Shown here one piece after another: positions 1 to 7,065 of a stretch of 22,728 bases of DNA. The translations under genes and the position numbers were made by a program. This DNA is from a virus. Below the pieces are notes generated by a model. The model worked only from the letters and a program-made list of their open reading frames with translations. It was not told where the DNA came from and ran no database searches. The stretch spans positions 1 to 22,728 of the IMG/VR virus record IMGVR_UViG_3300040794_000008; one strand, written 5' to 3'. Every line of letters begins with the position of its first letter. The first letter of the stretch is position 1.

Positions 1-963
1 AGCCACCCATGGGCTGCTCTGTGGCATCATCTGCCCAGACTGTGCCCCGGTGCCTGCGCTGTTGTTGTATTGGGTGCCCAGCGGGGCAAGTGCGCCAAGA
101 ACCCCGTTAATCTGTCCAGTCCTATTCCACGGCTCCGCATACTGGTATTGGAACCGCGACATCGCGTCGTCCAGCGCTTTTTGCTGGTAGCCTTCGGCAA
201 CCTGTCCGTAGTCGAGCCCGGTCTGGCCACCCCGGTTTAGGTAATCGCCAGCGGCTCCCATAGCGCCCGCCGGGGCGAGCATCCCTGCCAACAGGCTATT
301 GGTCTGCCCTAGGGCGCTTTGCTGGGCGCCGAGCCCCTGGCCATAGGCCCCAAGCAGCAGTCGTTCATTGGCGTCTGAGATTCCCTCCTGAGTGCCTCTG
401 GCCGCAAGGCCCTGGGCGATGCCTTGGCGACTTGACCCGAGAGCGTTGACACCCACCGAGCTGTCTTGGATGGCTGGCATCAACTGCTCATTGAAGTTGC
501 GGTTCAACAGCCGGGCGTTCTGCCCCATCATGTCTTGGACGTAAGGGTTCTGGCCCACGTTGGCCGCGTTGCTCAGGAATCCGTAGTTGCCGAGGGCCTG
601 CCCGAGCGCGCCCGTCATCCAGGGCGCCGCCGCAGCACTGGCTTGGGCGGCCTGGCCATACTGATCGAGGGAGCCCATACCCATGTTCATGCCGGCCTGG
701 GTCGGTGCCGATGGGCCGACGTAGCCCTGTCCGGGGAAGTAAGGTGTGGGCGTCTGGCCCATCTGGTTGCCAATGCCGCCGAGCATCCCGTACATGGGGC
801 TTGCCATACCCGTCGGGGCGAAGGTGCTCTGCCCTTGGCTGGACGAGGCACTTGTCTGTGGCGTATTGGCGATCCGCTCAGCGGACTTGTTGGCGCTTTG
901 CTGGCCCATATACCCAACGGCAGCGGACCCAAGGCTCCCTATTCCTACCCACATCATGCTCAT
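1..963 (-). CDS. Putative internal virion / DNA-ejection-type structural protein (3' end cut by window edge)
   Basis: The reading frame is open for 321 codons from ATG 963 to the window edge, so the C-terminus is missing. The start overlaps the stop of the cupin-like gene (ATGA), and GGAG lies about 8 bases upstream. The N-terminus is hydrophobic and glycine-rich (roughly residues 4-20, WVGIGSLGSAAVGYMG) and could be a membrane-active segment. The rest is rich in Gly, Ala, Gln, Met and Pro. The later part (about residues 260-300) contains a SRFQYQYAEPWNR-like stretch followed by a Gly/Leu segment. This pattern recurs in phage proteins annotated as tail or injection proteins encoded after the nozzle gene. 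The last position in a morphogenesis operon and the amphipathic composition fit a protein ejected with the DNA. That role is inferred, and no enzymatic motif is visible. Confidence 0.6.
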   Translation of the reverse strand, partial: MSMMWVGIGSLGSAAVGYMGQQSANKSAERIANTPQTSASSSQGQSTFAPTGMASPMYGMLGGIGNQMGQTPTPYFPGQGYVGPSAPTQAGMNMGMGSLDQYGQAAQASAAAAPWMTGALGQALGNYGFLSNAANVGQNPYVQDMMGQNARLLNRNFNEQLMPAIQDSSVGVNALGSSRQGIAQGLAARGTQEGISDANERLLLGAYGQGLGAQQSALGQTNSLLAGMLAPAGAMGAAGDYLNRGGQTGLDYGQVAEGYQQKALDDAMSRFQYQYAEPWNRTGQINGVLGALAPLGTQYNNSAGTGAQSGQMMPQSSPWVA

Positions 964-1448
964 TGTTTCTGCTCCAGTAGCAGCTCGTCATGGGACGAGG
1001 CTGTTAACTCAAAAAAGGCGGTCTGCGGGTCTTTGATGTCGGTGCCGAGGCACGCAGCCCAGAGGGTATCGGTCTCGGCGTACACTGCGGTCTTGCACCC
1101 GGCATGGAACTCACCAATCCACGGGGCCTCTACCACTTGTGCCTGAAACTCGTCAACGAACCGGCACCGCCCAGCAAGGATCATGCAAACGCGGGCCTGC
1201 TTGTGCAAGCGGCCGACAACCACCGACCCGGCCTTGATCCATAGCGACCGCACATAGACACCGTCGCCAAAATAATGGTCGCACTCCGCGCTGCCCTCAT
1301 CGGTACCCCCCATTGGCAGAGGCTCGAAAACACCTTCCTCGATGCCTTTCAGCATCGCGTCTTCGAGTGATTCAATCGACGCCCGTACTTGCTCACGCTG
1401 CGCGGGCAGAAAACTCTGTGGACCAGCGATGTTGAGCAGTTCGTTCAT
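960..1448 (-). CDS. Cupin-like small phage protein
   Basis: A 162-residue protein with no signal peptide. Residues about 57-135 look like a single-domain cupin-type beta barrel: HYFGDGVYVRSLWIKAGS, then GRLHKQARVCMILAGRCRF, an acidic/aromatic turn, and FHAGCKTAVYAETDTLWAA. His58 and His82 are candidate metal or ligand residues, but the classical cupin ligand set is incomplete, so catalysis is uncertain. ATG 1448 overlaps the stop of the GNAT-like gene, and its own stop overlaps the next start, so it is tightly coupled on both sides. Cupin-like and acetyltransferase-like genes side by side near the end of a podovirus structural operon are an arrangement I recall from other phages. The substrate is unknown. 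A non-enzymatic virion role is an alternative. Confidence 0.6.
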   Translation of the reverse strand: MNELLNIAGPQSFLPAQREQVRASIESLEDAMLKGIEEGVFEPLPMGGTDEGSAECDHYFGDGVYVRSLWIKAGSVVVGRLHKQARVCMILAGRCRFVDEFQAQVVEAPWIGEFHAGCKTAVYAETDTLWAACLGTDIKDPQTAFFELTASSHDELLLEQKQ

Positions 1449-1858
1449 TCGACACAGACCTCGATTTCAAACGAATGAATTGGGGTCACCCCCAAGTAAC
1501 GTGCCCAACCTGGGCGCCCTCTTCCGTGAATTGCCTTACACCCCATCAGTTTAGCCTCTTCTTTCAACGCTGACAGCGTTTCTTTCCACTGCTTACTGTT
1601 GATGTCGGCGCCAAACAGGACAATCTCCATGACGCTGCGCTGCCCGTAACGGGCGAGTGCAGTCACCCCAGCACCAATCAGCCGGCCATCATTCCTCGCA
1701 ACTCCGTAGAGGCCCCACACCCCGTTGTCTAACTGTTCACGGACCTGCTCTAGGCTCCAGTCTTTGTCTGCACCCTCGGCCATGGCGTCGGCCAGATAGG
1801 GCTCCACCTGAGCCCAAGTGCCGGGCCAGCGAGAATTGCCACGAACCAGGGTAGTCAT
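1445..1858 (-). CDS. GNAT acetyltransferase-like phage protein
   Basis: A 137-residue protein. The layout fits a compact GNAT fold: N-terminal helices with WSLEQVREQL, a beta strand pair GLYGVARNDGRLIGAG, a central strand RSVMEIVLFGA, a helix ending ALKEEAKLMGCKAIHG, and a C-terminal RGRPGWARYLG motif typical of short phage GNAT-like proteins. A clear R/Q-x-x-G-x-G/A pyrophosphate loop is not obvious, so acetyl-CoA binding is not proven. The start overlaps the stop of the upstream tail gene (ATGA), and its stop overlaps the start of the cupin-like gene. It may modify a host or virion protein; the target cannot be told from sequence. Confidence 0.55.
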   Translation of the reverse strand: MTTLVRGNSRWPGTWAQVEPYLADAMAEGADKDWSLEQVREQLDNGVWGLYGVARNDGRLIGAGVTALARYGQRSVMEIVLFGADINSKQWKETLSALKEEAKLMGCKAIHGRGRPGWARYLGVTPIHSFEIEVCVE

Positions 1859-2925
1859 TGCATCTTGGTCAGAGTGACTCGGGCAATAAGGGTGGCCGGT
1901 GAGATAGTGCCGGTCCTCTGCTGGAAGTAAACGTAATGCTCGACGTTAGCGGGCAGTACGGCAGCCCGGCTTACCACCGCGTTCACCCGCCCCTCTGCCG
2001 ATCCACTGGCTGTGAGTGGGACTGTGTTTTTGAATAGCTGTGCCCCAAAGAGATCACGGACGATAATGTCCAGCTCGCGATAGCTGCTTGATGCGTTGAC
2101 TATGCCGTTCCAGTCGATGGTGATCAACGTCGGGACTCCGGTAAACGTCGTGTAGAATCCGGAGGAGAACACAAAATCCGGGTTGCCAGAGTTAACCACG
2201 GTAGCCGAGACAAACGGCAACATCTGCTCACTGGTGAGACTACCGAAGGTCTTATCCTCCGCCTCCGCCCAAATGGTAGATATCCCCCCGCCTCCAGACG
2301 GGGGGTCAACCCAGGCCCGAACACCAGCGATTGATGACGAGAGGATCTGCCCGTCGACTGTCGGCACACCAAGGCCGTCTTCAACCTGGTTTGGACCGGG
2401 GCCAACATCGCCGTTAGTAACAAGGTGTTCATACGTGACAAAAGCATCCGCTCGGGCCCAAATCTTTTCAGTTCCAAAGAAGCTGCCGGTAAACAGGGAG
2501 TAATAGTTGCCGTCTGAAGGAGAGTTGCCTAACGACGGCTCTTTGCCGTCGAGCGTCGTCTGGAGGTCGGTGATAGCGCCTATCGGGTGCTGCCCAGTCT
2601 GGTCACGATTGACGAGCTGATTATGGTCAGACGTGCCGCCACTGCTGTTCCCTGTAATAATCTCCCACGCCTCGGTCGCCGCGTTCCAGCGGTACAACCC
2701 TTCACCGTCGCCGGGATCCCAGTCCATGCCGTCGGCGTAGACCATCATGCCGTCTTCGGCGCGGTCTGGCGGCATGTATGAGGTAGCTAAGTGGAGCTGC
2801 TGGTCGGTGCCCAGGGAGCGAGCGATGCGGGCGAACTCATTGGCTATCCACGGAAGCAGCTCCGGGCCAACCTGGTTTGGAACGGCACTAGTGGAGTAGG
2901 GTTGGCGAACAAGCCGATTGGCCAT
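1855..2925 (-). CDS. Virion tail protein with QHPI-type repeat-hinge motif and beta-rich C-terminus
   Basis: A 356-residue protein. The N-terminus (MANRLVRQPYSTSAVP followed by LLPWIANEFARIARSL) resembles phage proteins that attach to the tail. Around residues 98-125 is the phrase DHNQLVNRDQTGQHPIGAI, a connector motif that recurs in many phage fibre and decoration proteins just before receptor-binding or decoration domains. A GGTS linker precedes it. A Gly/Pro stretch (DPPSGGGG) separates the middle from a C-terminal region of about 140 residues with alternating hydrophobic strands, consistent with a jelly-roll-like domain (TNF/C1q-like by pattern only). It is encoded directly after the nozzle gene with a TGATG overlap. 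I infer an accessory tail fibre or decoration role; the receptor is unknown. Confidence 0.6.
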   Translation of the reverse strand: MANRLVRQPYSTSAVPNQVGPELLPWIANEFARIARSLGTDQQLHLATSYMPPDRAEDGMMVYADGMDWDPGDGEGLYRWNAATEAWEIITGNSSGGTSDHNQLVNRDQTGQHPIGAITDLQTTLDGKEPSLGNSPSDGNYYSLFTGSFFGTEKIWARADAFVTYEHLVTNGDVGPGPNQVEDGLGVPTVDGQILSSSIAGVRAWVDPPSGGGGISTIWAEAEDKTFGSLTSEQMLPFVSATVVNSGNPDFVFSSGFYTTFTGVPTLITIDWNGIVNASSSYRELDIIVRDLFGAQLFKNTVPLTASGSAEGRVNAVVSRAAVLPANVEHYVYFQQRTGTISPATLIARVTLTKMQ

Positions 2926-4406
2926 CAGTGGTCCCCCGCCGGCTCCAAGCGCAATGTCAGACTACCAATCTCCCAAGGTCCGTTGTCGCTGGTCTCCATC
3001 GTCCAGCCAATGTGCCGCCCGGTGATCCTTGGGAACACAGCGTAGTCCCGCGACGAGGTAAACCCAAGAGGCCCATCAGTGCGAAAGACACCGGCAGTTG
3101 GGCCTGTTGCTGTGAAGCTAAAGCTACCCGTAAAGGCTCCGTTGACCTCGGGCCAGACCTGGGTCAGCATCGACAAGGTGTCAGCCCCGGCGATCGGCAT
3201 CTGGGCACGAGTGATGCGCGAAACTTTGCCCGCCTCCCCGGTGCCGTCGTCGGTCATGTAGACCGCACGCCAGCCGCTGCCGCTGCGCTCGAACGCAAGG
3301 ACTGCGGTATTGCGCCCACCGCCTGGCGTCGTTGTGACAACGTTCTCTAGGCCGTAGACGCTGTTCAGCGCCACATGCCCCCAAGCGCCGGTTGTCGTCT
3401 CCATCACCAAGGCCTCGGAATGAGCGCCGTCACTGGAGCCTTTCCCGAGCACCCACAGGTAGCGGTTGTCGCCGCTCAGGAACACGTCCCCGCGGGAAGC
3501 GCCGCCGACTACCAGTGATTCCTTCAAACGCTCAGATACCTTTCCCTTGGTGAGCGACGTTGTCTGTGCCCCGTCGTAAGAGTAGAGGTCATCTCCGCTG
3601 AGCAGGACCAGGGAGCCTTTGAACTCCGCAGTCGCCTCCTCGCTGCCGATACGAAACACCCCGTTCAGGCGCCGGTTTGCCAGTACCGCGGGCAGCCCAA
3701 TGTAGCTGAGCGAATAAACCGCGTCGGTCTTGATGATCCAGAGTTGGTCCTGAACCAGCCGTGTGCCGATCAGCGGGCCGGAGGTCTCTCCGAGGATGTC
3801 ATCGCCGGCGTCGTTGGTGGCGGCTGGAATCCACTGGTTCGGGATAGTCCCCTCAACGCTGGAGTTAGACCATCGGATTTTGTGCTGGTAACGCTTCCTG
3901 TCTTGGCCCACCTGCTCGCGCTCGTACATGCCATAGGCGACAAGGTAATACTTGAACGAGGCCATACCGTCACAGCGCCAGTCATCCGGCCACCCTGTGT
4001 CGGTCATAGGCTGGAGCTTGTTGCCCGGACCCGGCCAGTAGAATGGCCCGTCAGAAACGGAGTTGTAGACCAGCACCCCGTTGTGGTTGCACATAGTGAC
4101 CCTATTGGTCGCTGTGCCCCCCTCCGGGGTGATGTTCTCCCCGAAGCCGTCTATGGTGTACGCCTGAACCTGGATGCCGTCGGAGACGATCAGGTACTGC
4201 CGGTCCAGGCTATCCAGAAACGAGAACCTGAACTTCGGCATAACCTCGACGGAGAATGCCAACTTGGGGTTCCATGCACAGCGCGCTTTACCATCACGCG
4301 GGATGACGTGCTGCGCATCTGTCCAGGCGTTTGGCGGCAGGCTGAAAGGACCAAGGTCGCTGTTCAGGCCGTGCCCGCCGATTTGATCAATCCTCTGGGA
4401 TGGCAT
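2925..4406 (-). CDS. Tail nozzle / tail-tubular-B-like protein
   Basis: I choose ATG 4406 (493 residues), preceded by GGAAGCGG. Upstream in-frame codons to 4487 give only a basic, low-complexity extension that shadows the 54-residue gene. The N-terminus, with IGGHGLNSDLGPFSLPPNAW and then a conserved 'trained-for-position' NV/QHVIPRDG block, is the hallmark of podovirus nozzle or stabilisation proteins. The remainder is a series of beta repeats compatible with a propeller, including FKYYLVAYG, LWIIKTDAVYSLSYIG, LVLLSGDDLYSYDG and RYLWVLGKG. Such proteins close the tail tip beneath the adaptor ring. Its place close to the adaptor and ahead of the ejection-type gene fits. The exact family (P22 gp10-like or T7 gp12-like) cannot be settled by eye. 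Confidence 0.75.
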   Translation of the reverse strand: MPSQRIDQIGGHGLNSDLGPFSLPPNAWTDAQHVIPRDGKARCAWNPKLAFSVEVMPKFRFSFLDSLDRQYLIVSDGIQVQAYTIDGFGENITPEGGTATNRVTMCNHNGVLVYNSVSDGPFYWPGPGNKLQPMTDTGWPDDWRCDGMASFKYYLVAYGMYEREQVGQDRKRYQHKIRWSNSSVEGTIPNQWIPAATNDAGDDILGETSGPLIGTRLVQDQLWIIKTDAVYSLSYIGLPAVLANRRLNGVFRIGSEEATAEFKGSLVLLSGDDLYSYDGAQTTSLTKGKVSERLKESLVVGGASRGDVFLSGDNRYLWVLGKGSSDGAHSEALVMETTTGAWGHVALNSVYGLENVVTTTPGGGRNTAVLAFERSGSGWRAVYMTDDGTGEAGKVSRITRAQMPIAGADTLSMLTQVWPEVNGAFTGSFSFTATGPTAGVFRTDGPLGFTSSRDYAVFPRITGRHIGWTMETSDNGPWEIGSLTLRLEPAGDH

Positions 4407-4551
4407 CCGCTTCCGCCGCAGGCGCGTTCTGCTGATCGAAGATCTGTTGAATGATGTGCGAGACTTCCGCGAAAGGCTGGCGAGCAAGAACGTTCAGCAC
4501 GTACTGCATGTCTTTAGTCGGCAGGGTGACAGTCAGGGTCTCAGTGGGCAT
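4387..4551 (-). CDS. 54-residue conserved-type phage protein
   Basis: A short gene from ATG 4551 to TGA 4387 encoding 54 residues. It begins MPTETLTVTLPTKDMQYVLN, continues with a helical segment containing RQPFAEVSHIIQQIFDQQ, and ends in an Ala/Glu-rich tail. The pattern 'LTLP..xVxYVLxxLxxxPFxEVxxLIxxIxxQ' is one I recognise from tiny hypothetical proteins in phage structural operons. It overlaps the end of the S74 fibre gene by 11 bases and the start of the nozzle gene by 20 bases, as expected for a coupled gene. It fills exactly the space otherwise left between those two genes. No function is known to me; a small assembly factor is a guess. Confidence 0.7.
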   Translation of the reverse strand: MPTETLTVTLPTKDMQYVLNVLARQPFAEVSHIIQQIFDQQNAPAAEADAIPED

Positions 4552-6166
4552 GGACAGTCCTCGCTAGTTCGCTAACAGCCGCCATCAAGTAGCGTGTCAG
4601 CCGGGTTTCATTTACACGCAGCATTCCGTCGTCGTCTTCCATGACACAGTCCGGGAACACCTCGCGCACGTCTTGTGCGACAAAGCCGACAGATTCGGCA
4701 CCGTCCGCCTTGTAGCGGAATCGCTTTGACTCCAGGCCGGCGAATGCCGGCAGCATCGACTCTGCTGGGCGGAGGTCTTCCTTCAGACGCACGTCGGACG
4801 CAACTGTGCCGGTAACGTTGTTCGCAACACCGTCGCTTCGGATCGTCCAAACCGGGGCGCCAGAAAGTGTGCTGACATTGCCGATGTAGCTTGTGCCTCC
4901 TTCGGATGAGGTAAACAAGCCGCGGAATCCACCGGAGTTACGGCGCCTGAACACCGCCACCGCATTCGACCCAGCAAGGTTGCTAATCGTTTCAGGAATC
5001 GCGGATAGCACGCTGCCGACAACAAGCGACTCGTCATTAGTACTGACCACAGCAGGCCGAATATCCCAGTAATGGCTAACGCCGGTGCCAGTGTTGTATG
5101 GGTCGGTGCCAATCTGAAGGACCGCGTTGCGCACCGAGGCCGTCTCGCGCTGCCGCGCCGCAAATACCCGCGTCGATGTCTCCGTGCCTCGAATGGTGAA
5201 TGACGACGCACCGCTACCCAAGAAGTCTCCCCCTGGCCCGAGAGTAATGTCATTGGTGCTGCCGTTGATCTTAAAAGCGTACTCGTCGCCCGAGCGAATG
5301 CCGATGATTGGACCATTGGAGAACTGGAACCAAAGCTGCTCGGCATTTTGGGTTAATTCGCCGGGGCCGATAGCCCAATGATGGGGTACAACAGTTGAAC
5401 CAGTGCCTGGCTTATCCGCAGCAGCAAGACCAATGAGCCCAACCATTCCGTGTGTACCTTCAAACCCGCGAAGTTGGACCAAGGGCGAATAACTGTCCCC
5501 GTTGGCTGCGCGCCAAATTAGCTCCAGTGCTTGGTCGCGGTAAATGGTTGAGTCTGCCTTGCGCGGGTAGTAGATCATCCCGCGCATCGCCGCACCGTCA
5601 GCCGCAATCTCCGATTCAACTCTCAGCATGGCCGATGACGCCCAGCCTGTGAGCGGGGCTCGGGCTGCGCCGATACGAGTATTGACCCCCGCCGTCAGCC
5701 GGCAGTGGCCCTGTGCGCTGTCAATGTCACCGACATCAACAACGGAGTAGTCGTTCACGCCGATAGCAGAATGATTGACCCGAAGCAGTGGGGTCTCGCT
5801 GGAGCTTTCAACCACAAACTGGTCGGTCGTTGGGTCCAGCGGGCACGTGATGATCAGGCCAGCAGACCCTGCGTTGAGCGGAACAATTGTGTTCTCCGCG
5901 CCGGTTGGCTGCTGCTTGATGTACTCCGTTTCTGATGGCCCGGAATCGGATGTGATCTGTACCCACTGCCCGTTGCGTCGCCCGAAGATCGCAGAGGGGT
6001 CAACCCCGCCGCCAACGTCCGCGACAACGTCGAGGTAGTTGAGTACCTCCTGACGTGTCTGGGACTCCCCAAGGCCGTCCCAGACGGCGTTAGCGACGGT
6101 GTTGAGGTACCCGGCGCAAATCGGCGTTGATGCGTCGTTATCGACAAAGACTGGTTTGGTGCTCAT
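4541..6166 (-). CDS. Tail fibre/spike with C-terminal S74 intramolecular chaperone
   Basis: A 541-residue protein. The N-terminus (MSTKPVFVDNDASTPICAGYLNTVANAVWDGLG) resembles virion-attachment segments. The long middle is beta-rich with many short strand-turn units, as in trimeric fibres. The last 85 residues are an S74-type self-cleaving chaperone: SDVRLKEDLRP contains the Ser457-Lys462 dyad, followed by FRYKADGAESVGFVAQDVREVFP and a terminal helical stretch NETRLTRYLMAAVSELA. In known S74 proteins this domain drives trimerisation of the fibre and is then released by autocleavage before the Ser. A good Shine-Dalgarno AGGAGA sits before ATG 6166 and overlaps the stop of the upstream gene. 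The middle part gives no recognisable enzymatic motif, so it is probably a receptor-binding fibre. Confidence 0.85.
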   Translation of the reverse strand: MSTKPVFVDNDASTPICAGYLNTVANAVWDGLGESQTRQEVLNYLDVVADVGGGVDPSAIFGRRNGQWVQITSDSGPSETEYIKQQPTGAENTIVPLNAGSAGLIITCPLDPTTDQFVVESSSETPLLRVNHSAIGVNDYSVVDVGDIDSAQGHCRLTAGVNTRIGAARAPLTGWASSAMLRVESEIAADGAAMRGMIYYPRKADSTIYRDQALELIWRAANGDSYSPLVQLRGFEGTHGMVGLIGLAAADKPGTGSTVVPHHWAIGPGELTQNAEQLWFQFSNGPIIGIRSGDEYAFKINGSTNDITLGPGGDFLGSGASSFTIRGTETSTRVFAARQRETASVRNAVLQIGTDPYNTGTGVSHYWDIRPAVVSTNDESLVVGSVLSAIPETISNLAGSNAVAVFRRRNSGGFRGLFTSSEGGTSYIGNVSTLSGAPVWTIRSDGVANNVTGTVASDVRLKEDLRPAESMLPAFAGLESKRFRYKADGAESVGFVAQDVREVFPDCVMEDDDGMLRVNETRLTRYLMAAVSELARTVHAH

Positions 6167-6171
6167 TGGTG

Positions 6172-6177
6172 TCTCCT
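6172..6177 (-). promoter_or_regulatory. Ribosome binding site for the S74 fibre gene
   Basis: The minus strand reads AGGAGA, about 5-6 bases before ATG 6166, and overlaps the TAG stop (6176-6178) of the Cys-rich gene. It is among the clearest Shine-Dalgarno sites in the window and confirms the fibre start. Confidence 0.8.
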
Positions 6178-6490
6178 AAGCGCACGGGACCGCAATACAA
6201 GGGACCGCCTGACAAGGCGTCGAAAGGGAGGTGCCGGGTGGAGGCGAATCCCCACAGTCCAGCGAACAAGGGATCGCCTGGCACGGAACCGCCTGACAAG
6301 GGATAGAGCACGGGCCATCAGTGCCTGGGGGCGTCTTGCAGCCGAGGTCTTGGCATAGGTACTCGTCGTAGCCCTCGACGCCGCAACGGGGCTGTAAGAC
6401 CCAGCAGGGCGAGCCTCCCGCAGCTGCGGCATCCCAGGCAGTCGCGCCGTTGTCCCAGACCGTCGCGCCGTTGTCCCAGATGGTGCTCAC
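6176..6490 (-). CDS. Cysteine-rich protein with WDNGAT and Pro-Cys pentapeptide repeats
   Basis: I choose GTG 6490, which overlaps the adaptor stop as GTGA; an upstream ATG at 6535 would run 49 bases into the adaptor gene. The product is 104 residues with 12 cysteines. Residues 4-20 hold near-perfect heptads (IWDNGAT, VWDNGAT, AWD). Residues 28-51 have four widely spaced cysteines. Residues 60-79 and 92-104 are pentapeptide repeats of the form CxxxP or CxxxD (CSIP, CQAVP, CQAIP, CSLD; then CQAVP, CIAVP), so Cys recurs every 4-5 residues. There is no signal peptide or CxxCH haem motif. It lies between the adaptor and a fibre gene, which suggests a virion or assembly role. Metal binding or disulfide cross-linking is conceivable. 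I do not recognise a named family. Confidence 0.7.
   Translation of the reverse strand: MSTIWDNGATVWDNGATAWDAAAAGGSPCWVLQPRCGVEGYDEYLCQDLGCKTPPGTDGPCSIPCQAVPCQAIPCSLDCGDSPPPGTSLSTPCQAVPCIAVPCA
6182..6310 (-). repeat. 15-bp imperfect repeats encoding Cys-x-x-x-Pro pentapeptides
   Basis: On the plus strand, variants of caagggaccgcctga, caagggatcgcctgg and cacggaaccgcctga recur in two blocks (about 6182-6214 and 6254-6310). They encode the pentapeptide cysteine repeats of the Cys-rich protein. A spacer coding for a Ser/Pro/Gly linker separates the blocks. Confidence 0.75.
6441..6480 (-). repeat. 21-bp-period tandem repeat (WDNGAT heptads)
   Basis: The 19-base unit gtcgcgccgttgtcccaga occurs exactly at 6441-6459 and again at 6462-6480, a period of 21 bases (seven codons). 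It encodes the N-terminal heptads of the Cys-rich protein. Identity at silent positions suggests a recent duplication. Confidence 0.9.
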
Positions 6491-7065
6491 CGGCTTAGCA
6501 CCACCCGAGGCGCCGCGGCGATGTTCTGGTTCCATCCTTGGGCTGCCAAGTTGCCGACGGCACGGTCGTACATCGGCTGCCAGACCTGGATGTTATCTCG
6601 GTCTTTGAACGCGATGGCTGCGGAGCAGAGCATGCCGTACAGCATACAGTCAGGGAAGTAATCCCGCACCCAATGCGCGGGCGTTGAAATCAGCGGGAGT
6701 GACTGGCTGTACTCGATGCGGTAGCGTGTTGCTTCCGACTGAGAAACGGTCAACTCGATACAGTCACCGTGGCTGATAAATCCCTCAACGCAGATTTGAT
6801 CACGTGGGTACGCGGTGCTGAATTGCTGCAACGTCAATGTGCCTCGCGCCACGCGCTGCAAGGCAATGATGTCATAAGGCAGCGGAAGCAGGTCTTGGTT
6901 TGCCTCAGCATCTAGAAATCCGACCCGCTGTAGCCTTGGGTGATCCTTAAGGGCGGTGTTCAACTGCCCCTTGACCACTTCGGCAAACATGTCGAGCTGC
7001 GTGTCAGTCAGGTTGGGCCGGTCGAGAAACTCTTTTACAGCACCAAACAGTTCGTTAAGGGTCAT
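6487..7065 (-). CDS. Head-tail adaptor protein
   Basis: I choose ATG 7065, which overlaps the stop of the upstream deacetylase-fibre gene (ATGA). An in-frame ATG at 7083 would only lengthen the overlap. The product is 192 residues. It starts with a helical block (MTLNELFGAVKEFLDR, then QLDMFAEVVKGQLN), a beta-rich centre (FLDAEANQDLLPLPYDII), and ends with a helix containing YFPDCMLYGMLCSAAIAFKD and NIQVWQPMYDRAVGNLAAQ. The 'Y..LLYG.L..AA..L.D.....W...Y..A' ending is characteristic of podovirus adaptors that dock under the portal, including the SU10-type family. In the virion it would connect the portal to the nozzle. Here it is separated from portal and capsid by the fibre and lysis genes. 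Confidence 0.75.
   Translation of the reverse strand: MTLNELFGAVKEFLDRPNLTDTQLDMFAEVVKGQLNTALKDHPRLQRVGFLDAEANQDLLPLPYDIIALQRVARGTLTLQQFSTAYPRDQICVEGFISHGDCIELTVSQSEATRYRIEYSQSLPLISTPAHWVRDYFPDCMLYGMLCSAAIAFKDRDNIQVWQPMYDRAVGNLAAQGWNQNIAAAPRVVLSR

Noticed and set aside
466-1146. 226-codon plus-strand reading frame
   Set aside because: It is antisense to the ejection-type and cupin-like genes, has low-complexity content and no Shine-Dalgarno; long antisense frames are common in GC-rich DNA.
3744-4454. 236-codon plus-strand reading frame
   Set aside because: It is antisense to the nozzle gene, with no ribosome site and no recognisable protein pattern.
4407-4487. Basic 27-residue extension of the nozzle protein
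   Set aside because: It shadows the 54-residue gene; family-like sequence begins at ATG 4406 with a ribosome site before it.
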